A stretch of 23,917 nt of DNA from AA29 sp041481445 (GTDB taxonomy: Bacteria; Acidobacteriota; Vicinamibacteria; Fen-336). The stretch's first letter is position 1, and each line of letters starts with the position of its first letter. The stretch lies in assembly GCA_041481445.1 (NCBI GenBank), contig JBGPBV010000112.1:1-23917 (forward strand). The letters are read 5' to 3'. This document shows positions 1 to 6,566 of this stretch, piece after piece. The position numbers and the translations under genes are program-made. Under the pieces are notes generated by a model, which saw nothing but the letters and a program-made list of their open reading frames with translations, searched no databases and was not told the DNA's origin.

Positions 1-1063
1 CTGGCACTATCGCAACGAGCGCTACCTGCGCGACCGGGCGCCCCTGGCCCGCGTCGCCGTCGTCTACTCCGAGCAGACCCGCGACTTCTACGGGAAGGAC
101 CAGGCGGAGGCGCGCGTCGACGACCACCTGAAGGGCCTGTACCAGGCGCTGGTCGAGGCCCGCATCCCCTTCGAGATGGTGAACGACGCCCGGCTCGACG
201 CCGGCCAGGTCGACCGCTTCAAGCTGCTCGTCCTTCCCAACGTCGCCGCCCTCTCCGACGCGCAATGCCGGGCTCTGGCCGAGTACGTGGAGCGCGGAGG
301 CAGCCTCCTCGCCACCTTCGAGACCTCGCTCTACGACGAGGCGGGCGCGCCGCGGAAGGACTTCGGCCTCGGTGACCTCCTGGGCGTCTCGTTCGACGGG
401 CAGGTGGACCGCCGCATGCAGAACTCCTACCTCGCGCTCGACGCGGAGGCCCGGCGGACCCATCCCCTCCTGGCCGGCCTCGAGGATGCGCCCCGCATCA
501 TCAACTCCGTGCAGCGGGTGCGCGTGCGCCCGCGCGGAGAGTTCCCGTCGCCGATCACGCTCATCCCGTCGTACCCGGACCTGCCGATGGAGCACGTGTT
601 CCCGCGCGTGGAGACGACCGACGACCGGCAGGTCTACCTTCGCGAGCGGGGGGCGAGCCGCATCGTCTATTTTCCCGGCGACCTGGACCGCACGTTCTGG
701 GAGGTCCTGTCTCCCGACCACGGCCGGCTCCTCGCCAACGCCGTACGTTGGGCCGCGAACGAGGAGCCGCCGGTGACGGTGGCGGGGCCGGGTCTGTTCG
801 ACGTGACCGCCTGGGGCCAGAAGGACGCGCTCGTCGTCCACCTCGTGAACCTCACGAACGCCATGGCCATGAAGGGCCCCGTGCGCGAGTTCGTGTCCGT
901 GGGACCGATGACCGTCCGGCTGCGCCTGCCCGCGGGCGCGCGCGCTCGGCGCGTCCAGCTCCTGGTGGCGGGAGGCACCCCTCAGGCCACGGAGGCGAGC
1001 GGGACGGTGACGGTGGCCGTACCGTCCGTCCGCGATCACGAGGTCGTGGCCGTGGACTTGTGA
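1..1063 (+). CDS. Glycoside-hydrolase-like protein, C-terminal part (beta-galactosidase trimerisation-type domain); 5' end outside window
   Basis: The reading frame is open from base 2 (Trp-His-Tyr-Arg...) to the TGA at 1061-1063, so this is the last ~353 residues of a longer protein and the ATG at 176 is internal. The visible part has a flavodoxin/GATase-like alternation: a strand (VAVVYSEQT), a helix, IPFEMVND, then LLVLPNVAALSD and a YVERGGSLLATFETS segment. This is the pattern of the beta-galactosidase trimerisation domain that follows the TIM barrel in GH42-like and GHL6-type proteins. A beta-rich C-terminus with VVHLVNLTN follows, a segment typical of the last domain in these families. 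The catalytic barrel lies to the left of the window, so substrate cannot be judged. A role in saccharide hydrolysis fits the GH10 and GH3 genes further right. The family assignment is from recognition of the fold pattern, not a search. Confidence 0.72.
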   Translation, partial: WHYRNERYLRDRAPLARVAVVYSEQTRDFYGKDQAEARVDDHLKGLYQALVEARIPFEMVNDARLDAGQVDRFKLLVLPNVAALSDAQCRALAEYVERGGSLLATFETSLYDEAGAPRKDFGLGDLLGVSFDGQVDRRMQNSYLALDAEARRTHPLLAGLEDAPRIINSVQRVRVRPRGEFPSPITLIPSYPDLPMEHVFPRVETTDDRQVYLRERGASRIVYFPGDLDRTFWEVLSPDHGRLLANAVRWAANEEPPVTVAGPGLFDVTAWGQKDALVVHLVNLTNAMAMKGPVREFVSVGPMTVRLRLPAGARARRVQLLVAGGTPQATEASGTVTVAVPSVRDHEVVAVDL

Positions 1064-1074
1064 TCAGGAGCGGC

Positions 1075-1090
1075 GCCGGCTAGCGCCGGC
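1075..1090. terminator. GC-rich hairpin between convergent genes, possible terminator
   Basis: GCCGGC, a TAGC loop and GCCGGC form a perfect 6-bp GC stem with a 4-base loop. It sits where the + strand gene ending at 1063 and the - strand gene ending at 1080 converge, and it overlaps the TAG stop of the latter. There is no U-tract on either side, so intrinsic termination is uncertain. Short GC palindromes also arise by chance in DNA this GC-rich. Confidence 0.25.
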
Positions 1091-1619
1091 CCCGAAACAC
1101 GCAGGTGCCGCGGTAATCGAACGTGGGGTTGCCTTCCGGCGTCAACCCCGTACCCACCACGTCGAGCTGGCACCGGACCTTCGGGCCGGCGATGTGATCG
1201 AACAGGTAGACCTGGCCGCTCTCCTCGCCCGTTTGCAGGTTCACCCGGAAGCGGAACTGGTCGTCATGGATCATGACGGGAGCCCCTCCCGCGATCGTTC
1301 CCGAGTAGACCTGGTCCCCGGTGTTCACCAGCGTGCCGGCGGTGAAGTCGAAGACGGAGGTGACGTGGTACAGCACGCGTCCCTTCAGATCGCCGGTCAG
1401 ATCGACGATCTCCGTGCTCTTCTGGATCATCCCCGTGGGCGTCGTCTCCTTGGAGTGGACGAGGGCGGTGGTGAGTTGATCCATCCCGCTGCCGGCTACG
1501 GCGATCGTCGTCACGTCGTCACGGCGTGACTCCGCGGCCGCGTGTCCCGCGCGCGCGTCGGCGGACGAGACGACCAGGGCGACGACGGCGACGGCGTGGG
1601 ATGCTCGGAACGAGATCAT
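1080..1619 (-). CDS. Small secreted protein of unknown function
   Basis: 179 aa. I do not recognise the family. The ATG at 1619 is chosen over upstream ATGs because AAGGAGG lies a few bases before it and because it begins a clear signal peptide (MISFRASHAVAVVALVVSSA, then AGHAAA). The mature protein is predicted to be all-beta, with alternating strands such as GRVLYHVTSVFDF, FRFRVNLQTGEESGQVYLF and NPTFDYRGTCVF. The only two cysteines of the mature part (RCQLDVVG and GTCVF) are near the C-terminus and could form a disulfide after export. A calycin- or lipocalin-like small barrel is possible but is only a guess from the strand pattern. It is divergent from the HTH-TPR regulator at 1777, with an inverted repeat in between, so that regulator could control it. 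Confidence 0.75.
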   Translation of the reverse strand: MISFRASHAVAVVALVVSSADARAGHAAAESRRDDVTTIAVAGSGMDQLTTALVHSKETTPTGMIQKSTEIVDLTGDLKGRVLYHVTSVFDFTAGTLVNTGDQVYSGTIAGGAPVMIHDDQFRFRVNLQTGEESGQVYLFDHIAGPKVRCQLDVVGTGLTPEGNPTFDYRGTCVFRGRR

Positions 1620-1688
1620 GGAAGCCTCCTTGTGAGTCGGTTGGTGTCGACGTGAAGGTAGGCGCTCCCTGGGCCCCCGGAAAGACCA

Positions 1689-1721
1689 CAAAGTGGGTCG
1701 AACGGCCGGTGGCCCACTTTG
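1689..1721. promoter_or_regulatory. Inverted repeat, candidate operator between divergent genes
   Basis: CAAAGTGGG (1689-1697) and CCCACTTTG (1713-1721) are perfect 9-bp inverted arms with a 15-base spacer, so the arm centres are about 24 bp apart (roughly two helical turns). The site is in the 157-bp region between the secreted protein (start 1619, -) and the HTH-TolB-TPR regulator (start 1777, +). That is where an autoregulator of a divergent pair would bind. It could instead form an RNA hairpin. The binding protein is not known. Confidence 0.45.
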
Positions 1722-1762
1722 GCCGCCCCTGGCCCCACCGCCGGGGAGCCTCGCCGGCGGGC

Positions 1763-1768
1763 TAGAAT
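1763..1768 (+). promoter_or_regulatory. -10-like hexamer TAGAAT upstream of the HTH-TPR gene
   Basis: TAGAAT matches the TAnnnT core of a sigma70-type -10 box and ends 8 bases before the in-frame TTG at 1777. That spacing would place the transcription start at or very near the start codon. There is no Shine-Dalgarno sequence, and no good -35 box is visible at 16-18 bp upstream. The reading as a leaderless promoter is therefore tentative. Confidence 0.35.
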
Positions 1769-1776
1769 GCCGCCAC

Positions 1777-3423
1777 TTGACCGGCGCTTCCGACGACCGG
1801 CTCGACTCCTGGAAGGAGATCGCGGCCTACCTGAAGCGCGGCGTGCGCACGGTGCGCCGCTGGGAACGGGAAGAGGGCCTGCCCGTGCGCCGCCACCGGC
1901 ATCGCGTGCTCGGCAGCGTCTACGCGTTCAAGTCGGAGATCGACGTCTGGCGGAAGTCGGAGGAGCGCAGCACGGCACCCCGGGCCTCCGCCGGCGCCCG
2001 TGGCCACGACCTCGGTCCGGGACCGACGGCGTCGATCGCCGTCCTGCCCTTCACGAACCTGGGCCCGGACCGGGAGAACGAGTACTTCGCCGACGGCCTC
2101 ACCGACGAAGTCACGGCCGACCTCTCCCAGGTGCGCGCGCTCCGCGTGATCTCGCGAACCTCGTCGATGACCTTCAAGGGGACGGCCAAGGACGTCAAGA
2201 CGATCGCCCGGGAGCTGGGGGTCCGCTACGTCCTGGAAGGGAGCGTGCGGAGGGCCGGGGGCCGCCTGCGCATCACCGCCCGCCTCATCGATGCGCGCAC
2301 GGACGATCACCTCTGGACGGACAAGTACGAGGGATCGGTCGAGGACGTGTTCGCGTTCCAGGAACGGCTGGCCCGCGTGATCGTCGACGCTCTGGAGCTC
2401 CGGCTCAGCGCGGACGAAGACCGGCGGCTGGCCGCGCGGCCCATCACCGACGTGCACGCCTACGAGTGCTACCTGCGGGCGCGCCAGGAATCATGGCGGT
2501 GGCGGAGCGACGCCATCGACCACGCGATCCAGCTCCTCCGCAACGGGCTCTCGATCGTCGGAGAGAACGCCCTTCTCCACGCCGCCCTCGGCAAGGCCTA
2601 CCTCCAGTACCGGGAGGCCGGGATCGACTTCGGCGAGCGCCCGCTCCACGAGGCGGAGGAGTGCGCGCGCAAGGTGTTCGCGCTGGAGCCGGAGTCCGCC
2701 TCCGGACGGCAGCTCCGCGGGTGGATCCTCTACTCGCGCGGCCGGATCCAGGAGGCGGTCCACGACCTGAAGGCGGCGCTGGAGATCGACCCGAGCAACG
2801 CCGACACCCTCCTCCTCCTGAGCAACTGCTACCTGATCTCGGGCCGGGTATCGGCGGCGCGGCCGTTGATCGGTCGTCTCCTGGCCGTCGATCCCCTCAC
2901 TCCGTTGTGCCGCTGCCTCCCCGGCTGGGCCGACGCCCTCGACGGTCGCCTCGCCGCCGCCGTCGAGCCCTACCGCCAGATGCTCGAGATGGATCCGGGC
3001 AACCCGATGGCGCGGCTCTTCTACGTCTGGGCCCTGGCCTTGAACCGCCGCACGGAGGCGATCGGCGCGATCTGCGAGGGGTTTCCGGCCGAGGCGCGGG
3101 ACGGCGTCCCCGCGCGGCTCGCGCTCTTCCTCGCCCGAGCCGTGGCCGGGAGCTCCGGAGACGCCCTCTCCGCCCTCACGCCCGAGATCGAGGCCGCCGC
3201 CACCGCCACCGACGTCTTTGCGCGGGTTCTCGCCCAGGGCTACGCCGTGGCCGGCGTGCCGGAGCGCGCGCTGCATTGGCTGGCCATCGCCGTCGGCCGC
3301 GGCTTCATCAACCATCCGTTCCTGGCGCGATACGACCCGTTCTTCGAGAGCCTCCGGAGCGACCCACGATTCCAGCAGATCCTGGAGACGGTCCGCGACC
3401 GGTGGGAGAGGTTCGAGACCTAG
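1777..3423 (+). CDS. HTH DNA-binding / TolB-like N-terminal / TPR regulator
   Basis: 548 aa from TTG 1777. The frame is open further upstream, but that stretch is low-complexity and crosses the inverted repeat. The protein conventionally begins just before DDRLDSWKEIAAYL. Residues ~8-60 are a MerR/excisionase-like winged HTH (WKEIAAYLKRGVRTVRRWE, then a YAFKSEIDVW wing). Residues ~86-205 are the FlgO/TolB-N-like domain (SIAVLPFTNLG, YFADGLTDEVTADL, RYVLEGSVRR, DDHLWTDKYEG). Residues ~225-548 are TPR helices (for example AVHDLKAALEIDPSNADTL), ending in a GFINHPFLARYDPFF segment also typical of TPR-bearing kinases in Acidobacteriota. No transmembrane segment is visible, so unlike CadC it should be cytoplasmic. 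It is likely a transcription regulator. Its signal is unknown and its targets may be the adjacent genes. Its stop overlaps by a few bases the end of the convergent hydrolase gene. Confidence 0.85.
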   Translation: MTGASDDRLDSWKEIAAYLKRGVRTVRRWEREEGLPVRRHRHRVLGSVYAFKSEIDVWRKSEERSTAPRASAGARGHDLGPGPTASIAVLPFTNLGPDRENEYFADGLTDEVTADLSQVRALRVISRTSSMTFKGTAKDVKTIARELGVRYVLEGSVRRAGGRLRITARLIDARTDDHLWTDKYEGSVEDVFAFQERLARVIVDALELRLSADEDRRLAARPITDVHAYECYLRARQESWRWRSDAIDHAIQLLRNGLSIVGENALLHAALGKAYLQYREAGIDFGERPLHEAEECARKVFALEPESASGRQLRGWILYSRGRIQEAVHDLKAALEIDPSNADTLLLLSNCYLISGRVSAARPLIGRLLAVDPLTPLCRCLPGWADALDGRLAAAVEPYRQMLEMDPGNPMARLFYVWALALNRRTEAIGAICEGFPAEARDGVPARLALFLARAVAGSSGDALSALTPEIEAAATATDVFARVLAQGYAVAGVPERALHWLAIAVGRGFINHPFLARYDPFFESLRSDPRFQQILETVRDRWERFET

Positions 3424-4928
3424 GACCCCTCGGCCTGACCGACGAGCGTCGGCCGCTTCGTCGCGGCATCGCCCAGTGCCACGTTGAGCTCGCGCTCCAT
3501 CACCAGGCGGTTGCCGTCGAACCGGAACGTCGCGGTGAGTCGGAACGGAGTCTCGTTCAGGTAGATTCGTGCCGTGTAGGTGTCGTCGGCGGTCCAGGCC
3601 CCGCTCGCCGCCGCCGCCTGATCGACCCCGTCCGCGTCCGGCAGGGTGCCGCCCCTCCGCCAGGCGCCCGCGCCGCACGACACGCGGCCGTCGCGCCCGC
3701 CGACCCTGATCGTGAGCGTCGCCCGGTCGCCGCCGAACTCGAGCCGCGCCGACTCGATCTTGTCGTCGTTGGCGGGGAAGACGTAGGTCTTGCCGGATAC
3801 CACGGCGGCGACGGCGGAGGTCGGGCGCCCGGCCTGCGGCGCGAGAGTCAGGGCGGCCAGCTTGCGGCCGAGGTCGGCCTGGCCCGCGGCGTTGCCGGGA
3901 AGCCGGCCGGGCTTCAGCGCGGCCAGGACGTTGTCCCACACGACGTTCAAGACGCCCTGGAGGTCGCGGGTGCCGCTGGTGATCGCGATGACGGTGTCCT
4001 GCTCCGGCATGACGACGCAGAACTGGCCGAAGGCGCCGTCGCCGCGATAGACACCGTGGCGGCAGCGCCAGAACTGGTAGCCGTAGCCCTGCTCCCAGTC
4101 GCTGTTCGGGCTGCTGCCGTTCGAGACCTGGCGCGAGGTGGCGGCGCCGATCCAGGCCGCGGGCACGAGCTGCCTTCCGCCCCACTTGCCTTGTCGCAGG
4201 TAGAGCTGGCCGAAGCGGGCGATGTCCTCCGTCCCGATCTTCAGCCCGTAGCCGCCGAGCGTGATGCCGTCGTGGCTCCTCTCCCAGGTCGGGTTCCGGA
4301 TGCCGAGCGGCTCGAAGAGGCGCGGCCCGAGGTAGTCGAAGAGGTCGGTGCCGGTCGCCTTCTGGAGGATGGCGGAGAGCATGTAGGTCGCGGGCGTGTT
4401 GTAGAGGAAGTGGGTGCCGGGCTTGTGCGCCACCGGCAAGGCCAGGAACGCACGCGTCAGGTGGTCGCCCGCGAAGGAGAACTTCTGGAGGTCGTCCGCG
4501 TGCTGGCCGGTGGACATGGACAGCAGGTCCCGCACGCGCATGGCCTTGAGGTTGGGACTGGGATCGGCGGGGGCCTCGTCCGGGAAGTACGAGAGCACCG
4601 GGTCGTCGATGGTGAGCTTGCCCTCCGCCACCGCCAGCCCGATGCCGGTGGACGTGAAGCTCTTGCTGAGCGAGAAGAGCACGTGGGGGTCGTCCTTGCC
4701 GTAGGGCGACCACCACCCCTCGGCCACGACGTAGCCGTGCCGCAGGATCATGAAGCTGTGCAGGGCGTCGATCTTCGCCTCGGCCGCGTTCACGAAGGCC
4801 AGGATGGCGGGAGAGGGGATCCCCTGCGCCTCCGGCGTGCTGCGCGGGAGGCTCGCCGCGGAGCGGTCTTCGGCGGCGGCCACCGGCAGGCAGGCGAGCA
4901 GGACGAGGCCGGCGAGTCTTGGGATCAT
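3420..4928 (-). CDS. Secreted serine hydrolase, beta-lactamase/class C (penicillin-binding-like) family
   Basis: 502 aa. The N-terminus MIPRLAGLVLLACLPVAAAED is a signal peptide; LLAC at residues 10-13 makes a lipoprotein conceivable, although the leader would be short. The Ser-x-x-Lys motif is S86-L-S-K89 (LFSLSKSFTS), preceded by ILRHGYVVAEGWW. LYNTPATYML supplies the second-motif Tyr-Asn pair, and WEQGYGYQFWR and GVYRGDGAFGQ match class C-like hydrolases. The last ~130 residues are a beta domain, probably lipocalin-like, as often follows this fold. The family includes DD-peptidases, esterases and amidases. It does not imply antibiotic resistance. A GTG two codons upstream (4934) is an alternative start; the AAGAGAA upstream would be spaced suitably for either. 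It is divergent from the carboxylesterase at 4977 with only 48 bp between. Confidence 0.88.
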   Translation of the reverse strand: MIPRLAGLVLLACLPVAAAEDRSAASLPRSTPEAQGIPSPAILAFVNAAEAKIDALHSFMILRHGYVVAEGWWSPYGKDDPHVLFSLSKSFTSTGIGLAVAEGKLTIDDPVLSYFPDEAPADPSPNLKAMRVRDLLSMSTGQHADDLQKFSFAGDHLTRAFLALPVAHKPGTHFLYNTPATYMLSAILQKATGTDLFDYLGPRLFEPLGIRNPTWERSHDGITLGGYGLKIGTEDIARFGQLYLRQGKWGGRQLVPAAWIGAATSRQVSNGSSPNSDWEQGYGYQFWRCRHGVYRGDGAFGQFCVVMPEQDTVIAITSGTRDLQGVLNVVWDNVLAALKPGRLPGNAAGQADLGRKLAALTLAPQAGRPTSAVAAVVSGKTYVFPANDDKIESARLEFGGDRATLTIRVGGRDGRVSCGAGAWRRGGTLPDADGVDQAAAASGAWTADDTYTARIYLNETPFRLTATFRFDGNRLVMERELNVALGDAATKRPTLVGQAEGS

Positions 4929-4943
4929 GGCCACGAATTCTCT

Positions 4944-4949
4944 TATGAT
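4944..4949 (+). promoter_or_regulatory. -10-like hexamer TATGAT upstream of the carboxylesterase
   Basis: TATGAT matches the -10 consensus in 5 of 6 positions and would give a leader of about 20 bases containing GGGAG and GCGAGGA before the ATG at 4977. No clear -35 element is seen at the usual distance, which falls inside the start of the divergent gene. Confidence 0.4.
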
Positions 4950-4976
4950 GGGCGCTCTTTTTGGGAGCGAGGACAC

Positions 4977-6551
4977 ATGAAAGAGGCCGGCCGCATCTCC
5001 GCCCACGCCGGTGCGTTCATCGCCGTGGCGATCCTGCTCGAGGGGCCGGTGCGCGCCGCGGACCAGGTCAAGGTCGACGGCGGCGTCCTGGAGGGCACGG
5101 TGGGCACCGACCCCGCCGTACGGGTCTTCAAGGGGGTGCCGTTCGCGGTGCCTCCCGTCGGGGCTCTCCGTTGGAAGGCCCCGCAGCCCGTGCCGGCCTG
5201 GAAGGGTGTGCGCAAGGCCGACGAATGGGGCACCCGCTGCATGCAGGGCCCCATGTTCGGCCCGCTCCGTACGCGGGACAAGCAGATGGGCGAGGACTGT
5301 CTCTACCTGAACGTCTGGACGACGGCCAGGTCCGCCAAGGAGAAGCGGCCCGTCCTGTTCGTGATCCACGGCGGTGGGTTCGCGGCCGGCTCCGCCTCCG
5401 AGCCCCGGTGCGACGGCGAGTGGTTCGCCAAGCAGGGCATCGTGGTGGTGGCTCCCAACTACCGGCTGGCCCTCTTCGGCTTCGTGGCCCACCCCGAGCT
5501 GACCAGGGAATCGGGCGGCCACGGCTCCGGCAACTACGGGATGCTCGACCAGGTCGCCGCTCTCGAGTGGGCCCGGCGCAACGTCGCCGCGTTCGGCGGC
5601 GACCCGAACAACATCACGATCAACGGCGAGTCGGCCGGATCCTTGTCCGTGAGCGCGCTCATGGCCTCCCCCCTCACGCGCACTCTCGTCCACAAGGCGA
5701 TCGGAGAGAGCGGCGCCTTCTTCACGAGCCCGACGCGTGGGCTGGCCGAGAAGGCCCTGGCCGAGAAGGAGGAGGACGGCGCCAAGTTCGCGGCATCGGT
5801 CGGAGCGAACACCCTGGCCGATCTCCGCGCCCGGCCGGCGGACGAGCTGCTGGCGGCGGTGATGAAGACGGGGGGCTGGGGCTACGGCCCCGGGGTCGAC
5901 GGCTATTTCCTGACCGAGAAGGTGGCCGCCACCTACGCCGCCGGCAAGCAGGCCCGCATCCCGCTCATCGCGGGCTGGAACTCGTCGGAGATGGGGATGT
6001 CGGTGGCCATGAACCCCCAGAAGCCCACGCCCGCGACCTTCCCCGACCAGCTCAAGAAGCAGTTCACCGACAAGGCGGACGCCGCGCTCGCGCTGTATCC
6101 GGCGGCGGACGACGCCGAGACCCAGCAGTCCGCGGCCGACCTGGCCAGCGACCTCTTCATCTCGTACTCGACGTGGAAGTGGGTCGAGGCGCACCTGGCC
6201 ACGGGGCAGGCGCCGGTCTACCGCTACCGGTTCGATCGCGTCCTGCCCGACCCGAAGGGATCGAACAAGTTCGGCGCCTCCCATGCCGTCGACATCGAGT
6301 ACGCCTTCAACACGCTGGACTCGAAGCCCGACGCCTGGCAGCCCGAGGACCGCGAGACGGCGCGCGTTCTGTCCGGCTACTTCGCCAACTTCGTGAAGAC
6401 GGGCAACCCGAACGGGCCCGGCGTTCCCGAGTGGCCCGAGTTCGGCAAGACGCGCCAGGTCATGCACATCGACGGCGCCAGCAAGACGGGTCCCGAGCCG
6501 GACCGCGCGCGCTACGAGTTCATCGACGCCTACGGCGCCGCGCACCCCTGA
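4977..6551 (+). CDS. Secreted carboxylesterase, type B (alpha/beta-hydrolase)
   Basis: 524 aa. The signal peptide (AHAGAFIAVAILLEGPVRAA) ends near residue 28. The catalytic serine is S219 in INGESAGSLSVSA, the acid is probably E338 in WNSSEMGMS, and the histidine is H436 in GASHAVDIEYAF. These form the Ser-Glu-His triad of type-B carboxylesterases. The oxyanion-hole motif is HGGGF at residues 131-135. EDCLYLNVW and VFKGVPFAVPPVG are the usual family signatures, and the length is typical. The enzyme hydrolyses carboxylic esters outside the cytoplasm. The substrate is not readable from the sequence, but its position next to a GH10 enzyme makes removal of ester side groups from plant polysaccharide a reasonable guess. 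The ATG is preceded by GCGAGGA. It converges on the GH10 gene, with 15 bp between the ends and no terminator hairpin. Confidence 0.93.
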   Translation: MKEAGRISAHAGAFIAVAILLEGPVRAADQVKVDGGVLEGTVGTDPAVRVFKGVPFAVPPVGALRWKAPQPVPAWKGVRKADEWGTRCMQGPMFGPLRTRDKQMGEDCLYLNVWTTARSAKEKRPVLFVIHGGGFAAGSASEPRCDGEWFAKQGIVVVAPNYRLALFGFVAHPELTRESGGHGSGNYGMLDQVAALEWARRNVAAFGGDPNNITINGESAGSLSVSALMASPLTRTLVHKAIGESGAFFTSPTRGLAEKALAEKEEDGAKFAASVGANTLADLRARPADELLAAVMKTGGWGYGPGVDGYFLTEKVAATYAAGKQARIPLIAGWNSSEMGMSVAMNPQKPTPATFPDQLKKQFTDKADAALALYPAADDAETQQSAADLASDLFISYSTWKWVEAHLATGQAPVYRYRFDRVLPDPKGSNKFGASHAVDIEYAFNTLDSKPDAWQPEDRETARVLSGYFANFVKTGNPNGPGVPEWPEFGKTRQVMHIDGASKTGPEPDRARYEFIDAYGAAHP

Positions 6552-6566
6552 CCGCCTTCGACCGCG

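Noticed and set aside
3420..4928. Beta-lactamase conferring antibiotic resistance
   Set aside because: The SxxK and YN motifs show only the fold. The 502-aa length and the C-terminal beta domain fit the broad serine hydrolase/esterase/DD-peptidase group, and nothing points to a true resistance enzyme.
1719..6551. A 1610-codon open frame spanning the regulator, the hydrolase and the esterase
   Set aside because: Only the last 524 codons (from 4977) encode a recognisable protein. The rest is an Arg/Pro/Gly-rich shadow of genes in other frames, an effect of high GC.
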